Source of the DNA: Candidatus Brocadia sapporoensis
Lineage (GTDB): Bacteria; Planctomycetota; Brocadiia; Brocadiales; Brocadiaceae
Length of the DNA stretch: 64,000 nucleotides
Direction of reading: 5' to 3'
NCBI RefSeq assembly: GCF_001753675.2
Contig: NZ_MJUW02000018.1
Coordinates: 1-64,000 of the forward strand
Made by a program: the position numbers and the translations under genes. Of the stretch, positions 33,396 through 41,142 are shown piece after piece. Under the pieces are notes generated by a model that was given only the letters and a program-made list of their open reading frames with translations, had not been told where the DNA came from and ran no database searches. Numbering within the stretch: the first letter of the stretch is position 1; the number at the start of each line of letters is the position of its first letter.

Positions 33396-33554
33396 TGTCA
33401 AGTTATGTCTTCGGTTACAGGGTGGCATGGACAAACTTGATTGTCCATGGTGTTTGAATATACACACGGATTTGAAATATATCACACAGACAAACAGAGT
33501 TTGCCAGTGCTACCCTGTGACCCGCTTAAATAAAATGAAAATTCCTATACAATC
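33396..33554 (-). repeat. Dispersed palindromic repeat, copy C (long form)
   Basis: Read on the minus strand it has the same outer flank as copy B (TTGTATAGGAATTTTCATTT, then TATTTAAGCGGGT), ACAGGGTAGC, the long middle GTGTATATTCAAACACCATGG also in copy A, and the closing arm TTTGTCCATGCCACCCTGTAACCG, then AAGACATAACTTGAC. It is the fullest copy (about 159 bases) and shows that copies A and B are different partial forms of one element. It lies between the ROK gene and porGD. Confidence 0.85.
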
Positions 33555-33636
33555 AGGATAATCTCTGCAATCTTAGTAGCATTATTACGTAAAATCTTTT
33601 TTGACAAGTTTTCTGCTCCCTCCTTGATAGGGGAGA

Positions 33637-33755
33637 TTTGGTTGCGGCCTTGCTGTGCGATATAATATGAAGAGCGAATTTTAACAAATGCCTTATCTTA
33701 AGTCAAATTTTATACTTGGCATTGACATGCCTGTTGTGATGTAGCCGCAACCAAA
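33637..33755. repeat. 119-base element with 12-base perfect terminal inverted repeats
   Basis: TTTGGTTGCGGC at 33637-33648 is the exact reverse complement of GCCGCAACCAAA at 33744-33755. The enclosed 95 bases are AT-rich with no gene. The size and clean terminal repeats resemble a small non-autonomous mobile element (MITE). No target-site duplication was evident by eye. Confidence 0.55.
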
Positions 33756-33795
33756 TAAATTACCTGTTGTACCGCCCGTATTCAAAAACCGTCTC

Positions 33796-33825
33796 TTGTC
33801 TTATCAAGAATGGATGTGGTATAAT
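33796..33825 (+). promoter_or_regulatory. Sigma-70-type promoter for porGD
   Basis: TTGTCT at 33796-33801 and TATAAT at 33820-33825, 18 bases apart. It lies about 110 bases before the porGD ATG. Confidence 0.5.
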
Positions 33826-33934
33826 GCTAATCCATCATATCCGATTGAAATGTCTTAACACAAAAACTCCCACAGGATAAAAGTGCAGAAAGGGGGTTTT
33901 CGTAATCCTCTCATACGTTTCTGGAGCTGAATAG

Positions 33935-34825
33935 ATGCTCAGGGTCAGATTCCACGGCAGGGGTGGGCAAGGGGTAAAGGTCGCAAGCAGGGTACTTGGT
34001 ACCGCCGCCTTTTTTGAAGGCTACCATGCTCAAGACTTCCCTCTTTACGGCGCTGAGAGGCGGGGTGCGCCAATAACAGCCTTTACACGTATATCTCACG
34101 TACCCATTCTGGAACGAGGGGTAATTTCTGAACCCGACATAATAATCATTCTGGATGAAACCATCCTGAATGACCCCTTGGCAAATCCCCTATCAAGGCT
34201 TAAAGAGGGCGGCGTTGTCTTTATAAACACTACCCATAGCCCTGCAGACGCAAAAGAAAAATATAAAATCGCTGAACAGGTTATTGCCTTAGATATAACG
34301 AAAATCAGTCTTGAAATACTAGGACTGCCTGTCCTGAGCACCCTGGCCGGTGGCGTTGCCTCAAGGATTGCCGGCCTCAGAGAGGATTCCTTAAAAAAGG
34401 CAGTTGAAAAGGAGGCATCGGAGATACTGACCGACAAAGAGCTTGTAGCGAAAAATAGGGAGGCGGCGCTCTCTTGTTTTTATGCGATTCAACCTATAGA
34501 AGTAAAGACATCAGAGGCCGTTTTTTTAGGAAGTCCGGTTGCAAATGTCCCCTTCGAGCCGGCCATGATTTCCAGTCCTGCCATAAATACTACGGGGAAT
34601 ACACCCCTGAGAAGGACCGGCAACTGGCGGGTGTTCAAGCCTGTCTGGAATTATGAATCCTGTACCCGGTGTATGACCTGTGTTGCCAGATGTCCTGATG
34701 GTTGCATTGCAGTGAATGAAGACGGTTTCCCCTTTACGGATTACGACAATTGCAAGGGATGCCTCATATGTGTTGAGGAATGCCCCGTAGGGGCTATAGA
34801 GAAGGTGCGGGAGGTTCATGCGTGA
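33935..34825 (+). CDS. 2-oxoacid (pyruvate):ferredoxin oxidoreductase, fused gamma and delta subunits
   Basis: 296 aa. Residues 1-185 are the gamma subunit (MLRVRFHGRGGQGVKVASRVLG; GAERRGAPITAFTRIS). Residues about 215-296 are the delta subunit, a two-[4Fe-4S] ferredoxin (CTRCMTCVARCP and CKGCLICVEECP). Together they couple 2-oxoacid decarboxylation, or in reverse acetyl-CoA carboxylation to pyruvate, to ferredoxin. The catalytic alpha and beta subunits, which hold thiamine diphosphate, are not in the adjacent genes, so either they lie elsewhere or this is an orphan. Next to CODH/ACS genes the reductive direction makes sense. The pairing with pyruvate rather than another 2-oxoacid is inferred. 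Confidence 0.9.
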   Translation: MLRVRFHGRGGQGVKVASRVLGTAAFFEGYHAQDFPLYGAERRGAPITAFTRISHVPILERGVISEPDIIIILDETILNDPLANPLSRLKEGGVVFINTTHSPADAKEKYKIAEQVIALDITKISLEILGLPVLSTLAGGVASRIAGLREDSLKKAVEKEASEILTDKELVAKNREAALSCFYAIQPIEVKTSEAVFLGSPVANVPFEPAMISSPAINTTGNTPLRRTGNWRVFKPVWNYESCTRCMTCVARCPDGCIAVNEDGFPFTDYDNCKGCLICVEECPVGAIEKVREVHA

Positions 34826-35057
34826 CAGGGCGCTATAGAATATTTGAGGGAGAGTGGAATGTTTGAGAGAATTCAATATGTTTTGGAATGTCTTGCCGTC
34901 AGAAATGCAGGGTTGTATACTGGATCCATAATATAGTAGATGCTGTGTTGCGTAAACCGAAATATGCAGTAAAAACGCAACAGAGGCGAAAACCGTAAAG
35001 CGGAAAAGGTGAAACATTCGAAGAAAATAAACTCGAACGGGCTATTTGAAAATGAAA

Positions 35058-35085
35058 TTGAAAAGAGACAGGAGTTTGTTATAAT
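35058..35085 (+). promoter_or_regulatory. Promoter for the CAT-anticodon tRNA
   Basis: TTGAAA at 35058-35063, a 16-base spacer and TATAAT at 35080-35085, ending 17 bases before the tRNA's first base. Confidence 0.6.
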
Positions 35086-35102
35086 TTTTCTTTGTCATAC
35101 AG

Positions 35103-35176
35103 GGGCCCATAGCTCAGCTGGTTAGAGCAGCGGACTCATAATCCGCGTGTCCAAGGTTCGAATCCTTGTGGGCCCA
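35103..35176 (+). tRNA. tRNA with CAT anticodon (elongator Met or Ile2)
   Basis: A 74-base cloverleaf. The seven-base acceptor arms GGGCCCA (35103-35109) and TGGGCCC (35169-35175) pair fully, with A as discriminator. The D arm begins AGCTCAGCTGG, the anticodon loop is CTCATAA, and the T arm is CAAGG-TTCGAAT-CCTTG. No CCA is encoded. A CAT anticodon in this context may be elongator methionine or the lysidine-modified isoleucine tRNA that reads AUA; the sequence alone does not settle it. Confidence 0.95.
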
Positions 35177-35220
35177 TCTTTTCCCCTGAATTGGTATTTG
35201 CCTAAGATACCTTTTCCTCA

Positions 35221-37050
35221 TCACCGTAGCTGGTCCAAGGCTTGCTGGATATCTTCTTTTTGTGCCTGTGCAGGGTCTATTTTTAACAATTTCTTCAGAT
35301 AATGACGGGCCACTTCCTTGTCATTTTTTTTGTTAAGATAGATAAAAATAAGGTTTTTATAACTATCGATCATATCGGGATTCAGAAAAATTGTTTTCTG
35401 GTATACCTCTATAGCTTTATCTGTCAGGTCTGCGCCCTGGTATAAACTTCCAAGCGCATAATACGTGTCAAGGTTATGGGGATTCAGGCGGATTACAATA
35501 TTATATTCATCAATTGCCTCGTGGTGTTTCCCCAACTTTTCATAAACACGTGCCAGATTGTAATGACCTTGCAGTTGGCTGGGATCCAATTTAACGGCTT
35601 TTTTGAATTCCACTATCGCCTTGTCGGGATCGCCTATGCTATTGCCAATATTGCCGAGTCCATTATGGGCCAGGGCATAGTCAGGTTTTATCCTTAACGC
35701 CTCTTCATACTCTATTCTTGCCTTATCGAGAGACCCCTGATTGAAATAGATATTGCCGAGATTGTTGTGGGCGCGATAGCTGTTCGGGTAGTCGGCAATG
35801 GTTTTTGTCCACAGCGTAAGTTCATCCCGCCAATTCCCGTTCTTCCGGATAATGGTAAATCCGTAGCCCCCAATCATGAGGATAACCAGGGTTCGTTGTA
35901 CTATCTGTCTCGTTGGGATGGCGCGTGGAGACAGGGTGCGATCGGTGATCCGGTAAATGAGGATTCCTTTTGCCACACAAAACCCCATTGCCGGAATATA
36001 AAGATACCTCTCAGCCATGATATTGTCTATCGGATTGATGATCATGACGGGCAGGAGTGTGACAAAAAACCACGACATCCAAAGGGCAAATATGTTCCTT
36101 GTTCTGCACAGGATCGCAAATATGATAAAAATTGAGCATACGAAGGTTACGGCAAGAATCCATGATGCTTCCCACGGATGCGTTACCCTGGGAACCACAT
36201 AGTCTGCATTAAGATGAAGCGGAAAGAATGACAGTTTGATGTAAGATGCAAGAATCTTTATCATGGTGGAGGCATTGACCCAAAAACTGCCTGGTTGGTA
36301 GCCAGATTGGAATGCAGGGTTGCCGAACATCATATACCGAATGATGAGATAGAACAGGGAAATAGCAAGGAATCCTGTATAAATTCCTTTCAGTCTTCTT
36401 GTAAGGGATGACCACGGTTTTTGATGAAAAAACACCGTAAATAACATCAGCAGAATGGGAAGGGTTATTGCCGTTTCTTTTGAAAAAAGGGCACAGAGAT
36501 AGGAAATCAGAGAGACGGCATAATAAATGACACAACGGAATATTTGCCTGTGTTCTCCGTAAAAAAGTGAGTCAGATTTTATAAAGTAAATAAACGAGAC
36601 GAGGAGAAAGGTTGCGGACAGGAGGTCTTCCCGATAGCCAATGGCGTTTACGGTCTCTACGAGGACAGGATGACTAACAAAGAACAAAATTGAAAGAAAA
36701 ATGATCTTGTTATTAGATAAAATAGCACGGAGCAAACGATAAAATAGCACCGTATTAATGATATGCAAAACAACGTTTGTGGTGTGAAATCCAAAGGGAT
36801 TTGTCTGCCATATGGCATAATCAATGAAATATGAAACGATGACCAGGGGACGATAGCCCATTTCTCCGGAGAGGGAGAAATAATCTTTCGTAAAGATTTT
36901 TGGGAGGTATCGCCATTCCCTGATAAATGAGTTTTCTGCAACAATCTTAAAATCATCGCAGATAAAATTACCGCAGGTTGCGTTTAAGTAAAGCGCCGTG
37001 GAAAACAGGGGTATTACAATAAGAATAAAGGCACCAATTGATAGTCTCAT
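35221..37050 (-). CDS. TMTC/GT-C-like membrane protein with TPR C-terminus
   Basis: 609 aa. The first 400 residues have about ten hydrophobic helices and an N-terminal loop with DDFKIV and a YRPLVIVSYFIDYAIW segment, as in the TMTC/DUF1736-type glycosyltransferases (GT-C fold). The last 200 residues are tetratricopeptide repeats (NLGNIYFNQGSLDKARIEYE, HNGLGNIGNSIGDPDKAIVE, and two or three more). By analogy the protein could move sugars from lipid carriers to exported proteins, or may only scaffold. Divergent in orientation from the tRNA and followed by the porin gene, which it shares orientation with. Confidence 0.82.
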   Translation of the reverse strand: MRLSIGAFILIVIPLFSTALYLNATCGNFICDDFKIVAENSFIREWRYLPKIFTKDYFSLSGEMGYRPLVIVSYFIDYAIWQTNPFGFHTTNVVLHIINTVLFYRLLRAILSNNKIIFLSILFFVSHPVLVETVNAIGYREDLLSATFLLVSFIYFIKSDSLFYGEHRQIFRCVIYYAVSLISYLCALFSKETAITLPILLMLFTVFFHQKPWSSLTRRLKGIYTGFLAISLFYLIIRYMMFGNPAFQSGYQPGSFWVNASTMIKILASYIKLSFFPLHLNADYVVPRVTHPWEASWILAVTFVCSIFIIFAILCRTRNIFALWMSWFFVTLLPVMIINPIDNIMAERYLYIPAMGFCVAKGILIYRITDRTLSPRAIPTRQIVQRTLVILMIGGYGFTIIRKNGNWRDELTLWTKTIADYPNSYRAHNNLGNIYFNQGSLDKARIEYEEALRIKPDYALAHNGLGNIGNSIGDPDKAIVEFKKAVKLDPSQLQGHYNLARVYEKLGKHHEAIDEYNIVIRLNPHNLDTYYALGSLYQGADLTDKAIEVYQKTIFLNPDMIDSYKNLIFIYLNKKNDKEVARHYLKKLLKIDPAQAQKEDIQQALDQLR

Positions 37051-37051
37051 A

Positions 37052-37101
37052 TAAATAAAAATCCCCCCATACCTTTGTTTTTTATGCGATATAGGGGGAT
37101 T
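37052..37101 (-). terminator. Rho-independent terminator after the porin gene
   Basis: On the minus strand the AATCCCCC arm (37093-37100) pairs with GGGGGGATT (37060-37068) across a 24-base loop, and the following bases read ATTTTTATTT. It lies between the porin stop and the TMTC-like gene start, so the two are probably separate units. Confidence 0.55.
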
Positions 37102-37162
37102 ATATCATTTTGGCATTTCACGGTAAATGATGAATGCCAAAAGTAATTTGATAATAGCATGA

Positions 37163-38395
37163 TCAGAACAGATACGCTACATCAATTGCTGTGGTAAGTT
37201 CATTGTCGTGACCTCCGAATATATCCCGACTTCCTTCGTCATAACGGACTTCTGGTCTGACCAGGAGGTTTTCCATAATCTTAAAATTGACGGTAAGGGT
37301 GATTTCCCAGAGATGAAGGGCTGAAACTCCCAATCTTGCCCCGTCATGGTCATCGAAATATTCACCCCTCAGGGCCAGCCCAAAATAATCCGTAATGTCC
37401 CGGCTAACAATACCAGAGAATCCCCACCATTTGCCATTGCCATGCCCCGCCACGGAACCGCCGGCTGACCCTGCGGCATCAGCTTCGGTGCCAAAATCAA
37501 AGTTAAGGTTAAACGCAGTCTTTTCAAAAGGTTTAAATACCATGATTACATCCCAGAAATGCCTCAAGTTATTGTCGGCGCCTGGTGCAATATCCTCATT
37601 TTGTTCCGCTCCGTGAACGCCATTCAAAATGAAGCTCGTATTTTCGCTTACCTTCCAGTTAAACTGATATCCTAATGTTTTGCTGTCATTGTTATCCACA
37701 AAGGTATCCCAACCATTTACAAGATAAAAGGAAGTCGTTAGCTGGTCAAGAAGAGGATAGCTAATTACCAGACCGGTATTGGTAAATGGGATCGCATTCT
37801 GATAAAGGAGTGAACGGGAAAAGTTGGGATTGTCTACGCTTTCCCAGAGCTCAGCGCCGATCCAGGTGGCGAATTTGCCAAATTTAAAGTCAAGCCCCTT
37901 CCCCACGGGCGCCTTATAGGTTATGAACCCCTGGCTAACAGTAAAATCCTGACTGCTCAATGGATCTGATCCATCCCGCCGACCATCGCTATCCACAAAT
38001 GTTATTCTCTGTGCAATTTCACCATAATTTGTCGTAAAGCCAAATCCAATGGGGTCTTTTTCTGTTGATGGTTTAAAGACAGAGATTTCGATGTTGTCTA
38101 AAGTAAAGGAATTGTTTTCCCTGTCGAATGCCCTCACGTCTATCCAGTCCCCCTCTGCAGCATCCCGGGTAAATCCTCCGGCGGATCCCCGCTGATCATC
38201 CGGCTTTGAAAAGTTATAGCTATAATAGGTATCGATGAACCCACTTATTTCTACACTTTTAAAGAAACTGGCTATCTTACTTTCTTCCGATGGTGCAGAT
38301 AGTGGTGCAGTTTCTTGGGCAAAAACGGATGCAGCGAAACATATCATTGCGCTGCATACAATACCCGGCAAACCACCGTGGTATAAATTCTTCAT
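37163..38395 (-). CDS. Outer-membrane beta-barrel porin (OmpL-like)
   Basis: 410 aa with a signal peptide (hydrophobic IVCSAMICFAASVFA, cut before QETAPLS) and then alternating beta strands such as SGFIDTYYSYNFSKP, GLDFKFGKFATWIGAELW and TSFYLVNGWDTF, ending in an aromatic residue (VAYLF), the usual assembly signal of outer-membrane barrels. It matches putative beta-barrel porin-2 (OmpL-like) proteins. The substrate is not visible. Abundant porins of this kind occur in anammox bacteria as I recall. The start has a GGAGGAG-like ribosome site upstream. An AT-rich region of about 700 bases separates it from fhs. Confidence 0.85.
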   Translation of the reverse strand: MKNLYHGGLPGIVCSAMICFAASVFAQETAPLSAPSEESKIASFFKSVEISGFIDTYYSYNFSKPDDQRGSAGGFTRDAAEGDWIDVRAFDRENNSFTLDNIEISVFKPSTEKDPIGFGFTTNYGEIAQRITFVDSDGRRDGSDPLSSQDFTVSQGFITYKAPVGKGLDFKFGKFATWIGAELWESVDNPNFSRSLLYQNAIPFTNTGLVISYPLLDQLTTSFYLVNGWDTFVDNNDSKTLGYQFNWKVSENTSFILNGVHGAEQNEDIAPGADNNLRHFWDVIMVFKPFEKTAFNLNFDFGTEADAAGSAGGSVAGHGNGKWWGFSGIVSRDITDYFGLALRGEYFDDHDGARLGVSALHLWEITLTVNFKIMENLLVRPEVRYDEGSRDIFGGHDNELTTAIDVAYLF

Positions 38396-38669
38396 TAAAA
38401 ACCTCCTCCTTTTCGCAGTAAAAGGAACTACTAAATAAATTCACGGGTTGTTCAAAAGAGCGAAGGAACTACAAAATCAGCCACAAATAAATTACGGCAA
38501 TTAATTATGTATTGATTCCTCCTTTCTTAAGCAACGGGCGAATTTTGAAACGAAAATAATGCACAAGTGTAGGTATGGTGCAGATGAAATATTCATGGTA
38601 AAGATGATGATAAGGGTGCAGAAACTATATTTTAAAAATATTTAGTGTCTGAATAAAAACTACCAAAAA

Positions 38670-38750
38670 TGTCATTTTGAGCGGAGCGAGAAATCTTTTG
38701 AGCATTGAAATTGCAGGGTTTGAAGATTTCTTCCTTCGGTCGAAATGACA
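38670..38750. repeat. Imperfect palindromic repeat in the porin-fhs gap
   Basis: The two 28-base arms (left begins TGTCATTTTGAGCGGAGCG, right ends TCGGTCGAAATGACA) match at 23 of 28 positions when reversed. They enclose 25 bases. This is the widely seen TGTCATTTTGAGCGGAGCGA-type element. The remaining bases of the 38396-39094 gap hold the fhs promoter and no gene. Confidence 0.7.
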
Positions 38751-38954
38751 AAAGCATGTGTTTTCGTTCAGGCGCTATTTAAATAAACTAATAATCCCGT
38801 GTGGTTTTCTATTGCCTGGAATCTAACCGTAAAATTGCCTATATGAGGCACGTGTTGGATAGCCATCCGATGGGCATTTTATTTTTATAAAAGCCCGTGT
38901 CAATAAAATTTTAAATATGGTAATGATAATCTTTATGCTTGTGAGTCATTTTTC

Positions 38955-38982
38955 TTGACCTTAAAAATTTTATTTGTATAAT
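38955..38982 (+). promoter_or_regulatory. Sigma-70-type promoter for fhs
   Basis: TTGACC at 38955-38960, a 16-base spacer and a perfect TATAAT at 38977-38982, followed by about 110 bases before the fhs ATG. Confidence 0.65.
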
Positions 38983-39094
38983 CCACGGACTTGGTGTCTT
39001 GATGCATAAATGTATGATTTTTAATATCTGGCAGCGACAATTTTAATGAATTTGGATTTTATTCTAACAGAAATCTATTTTTAGGAGGTGAAAT

Positions 39095-40858
39095 ATGGTA
39101 TTGGACCCCACCAAGCATGCAGATTGGGAAATAGCTGAAGATGCTGAAAATCGAATGAAAACGGTGTATCAACTGGCCGATGAGTTAGGTCTGGAGAAAG
39201 AAGAACTGCTTCCTCATGGACATTATGTCGCAAAGGTTGATTTCGATAAGGTTTTGAAACGGGTCGGGAATAAACCCGATGGGAAATTTATTGATGTAAC
39301 TGCCATTACCCCAACGCCACTGGGCGAGGGGAAATCCACCACCACCATGGGACTGGTGCAGGGTTTAGGCAAAAGGAATAAAAGGGTTATCGGCGCCATC
39401 CGTCAGCCATCAGGGGGGCCAACGATGAACATCAAGGGGTCTGCTGCAGGTGGCGGACTTTCCCAATGCATTCCATTGACTCCTTTTTCATTGGGTTTAA
39501 CAGGGGATATTAATGCCATTATAAATGCCCATAACCTGGCTATGGTTGCTATTACCTCCAGAATACAACATGAATTCAACTACGACGACGAAAGGCTTGC
39601 AAAAAGCAATTTAAGACGTCTTGATATCGATCCCGACAGGGTTGAACTCAAGTGGATTATTGACTTTTGCGCCCAGACGCTGAGAAAAATAATAATTGGT
39701 ATTGGCAGCAGGATGGATGGTTTCATGATGGAATCCGGATTTGCTATAGCGGTATCCTCGGAACTCATGGCAATCCTTTCAGTTGCAAAAGATTTAAAAG
39801 ACATGAGGGAACGGATCGGCAGGATGGTTGTTGCTTATGATAAAAAAGGCAAACCCATAACGACTACCGATCTTGAAGTGGCTGGCGCCATGACTGCATG
39901 GATGGTCTCAACCATTAATCCAAACCTCATGCAAACCATAGAAGGGCAACCGGTTTTTGTCCATGCAGGACCTTTTGCTAATATAGCTATTGGTCAATCA
40001 TCCGTTATTGCCGACAGGATTGGCTTAAAGTTGGGGGATTACCACGTAACCGAGTCTGGTTTCGGGGCTGATATTGGATTTGAAAAATTCTGGAATTTAA
40101 AATGCCGTTACTCGGGTCAAAGGCCCAATGCGGCTGTGGTTGTTACCACCATCAGGGCGCTGAAATGTCACGGTGGCGCTCCGATTCCTGTGCCTGGTCG
40201 TCCACTTGATCCTGCTTATAAAGAGGAAAATGTTGCGTGGGTGGAAAAAGGAACGGAAAATCTTGTTCATCATATTGAAACGGTAAGGAAAGCCGGTATT
40301 AATCCGGTGGTTTGTATCAATCACTTCCATACGGATACCGATGAAGAAATTAAAGTGGTTCGTAAAATTGCAGATGCGGCTGGGTCCCGTGTTGCCGTAT
40401 CTCAACACTGGCTGAAAGGTGGAGAGGGCGCATTGGAACTGGCCGATGCAGTAATTGACGCGTGTAATCACCCAACGAATTTTAAATTTCTTTATGACTT
40501 AAGTGCACCGTTAAAGACGCGTATTGAACTGATTGCAAAGGAAGTTTATGGCGCTGATGGGGTTGATTTCACACCGGATGCCCTAACAAAAATCAAGGCA
40601 TTGGATAATGACCCGGATATTTCAAAAATGGGAACGTGTATGGTAAAAACCCATCTTTCTGTCACCGACAATCCTCAATTAAAAGGTGCACCGAAGGGGT
40701 GGAGATTACGCATCCGTGATATATTGACGTTCAAAGGAGCCGGGTTTGTAGTGCCTATGGCGGGCGATATTAAACTGATGCCCGGAACGAGTTCCGACCC
40801 GGCATTCCGGCGCGTGGATGTCGATGTTGATTCGGGGAAGGTAAAGGGGCTTTTCTAG
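39095..40858 (+). CDS. fhs: Formate-tetrahydrofolate ligase
   Basis: ATP-dependent formation of 10-formyl-THF from formate, the entry to the methyl branch of the Wood-Ljungdahl pathway. 587 aa with the P-loop-like [18 protein letters not shown] near residue 75 and the family segment [36 protein letters not shown] and the C-terminal [14 protein letters not shown] are also typical. The ATG is preceded by TAGGAGGTG. It is a single-gene unit with its own promoter and a strong terminator. Together with acs genes 10 kb downstream it gives the pathway's C1 arm. Confidence 0.98.
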   Translation: MVLDPTKHADWEIAEDAENRMKTVYQLADELGLEKEELLPHGHYVAKVDFDKVLKRVGNKPDGKFIDVTAITPTPLGEGKSTTTMGLVQGLGKRNKRVIGAIRQPSGGPTMNIKGSAAGGGLSQCIPLTPFSLGLTGDINAIINAHNLAMVAITSRIQHEFNYDDERLAKSNLRRLDIDPDRVELKWIIDFCAQTLRKIIIGIGSRMDGFMMESGFAIAVSSELMAILSVAKDLKDMRERIGRMVVAYDKKGKPITTTDLEVAGAMTAWMVSTINPNLMQTIEGQPVFVHAGPFANIAIGQSSVIADRIGLKLGDYHVTESGFGADIGFEKFWNLKCRYSGQRPNAAVVVTTIRALKCHGGAPIPVPGRPLDPAYKEENVAWVEKGTENLVHHIETVRKAGINPVVCINHFHTDTDEEIKVVRKIADAAGSRVAVSQHWLKGGEGALELADAVIDACNHPTNFKFLYDLSAPLKTRIELIAKEVYGADGVDFTPDALTKIKALDNDPDISKMGTCMVKTHLSVTDNPQLKGAPKGWRLRIRDILTFKGAGFVVPMAGDIKLMPGTSSDPAFRRVDVDVDSGKVKGLF

Positions 40859-40907
40859 CCCGTGTTCCGTACGTATTTCAATCTGTACACAGAATATTGC
40901 ACTTCTT

Positions 40908-40950
40908 GGAAGGCTGTTGATCAAGGATAGCTCAACAGCCTTCCTTTTTT
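40908..40950 (+). terminator. Strong Rho-independent terminator after fhs
   Basis: A 13-base perfect stem (GGAAGGCTGTTGA / TCAACAGCCTTCC) with an 11-base loop and a run of six T. Confidence 0.93.
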
Positions 40951-40969
40951 GTTGTCCATAAACATTACC

Positions 40970-40999
40970 TTGACATATATATCGGCATTTGCTTAAAAT
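40970..40999 (+). promoter_or_regulatory. Promoter for secA
   Basis: TTGACA at 40970-40975 and TAAAAT at 40994-40999, 18 bases apart, about 144 bases before the secA ATG. Confidence 0.55.
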
Positions 41000-41142
41000 A
41001 ACCAGCTAATTTCATTCATTTTAACTTTGAAATTCTTGGGCAATGAATATTAAAAGTACCAAGAAATTCGATTTGGTTTAATGCAGCGGGCATGAAAGAC
41101 CCCCGTGCTTCTCTTAAAAAAACACAAAAGGCATAATTACCT

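Noticed and set aside
35103-35176. Initiator tRNA-fMet
   Set aside because: The first base pairs normally (G1-C72), whereas bacterial initiator tRNA has a mismatch there; elongator Met or Ile2 are the options.
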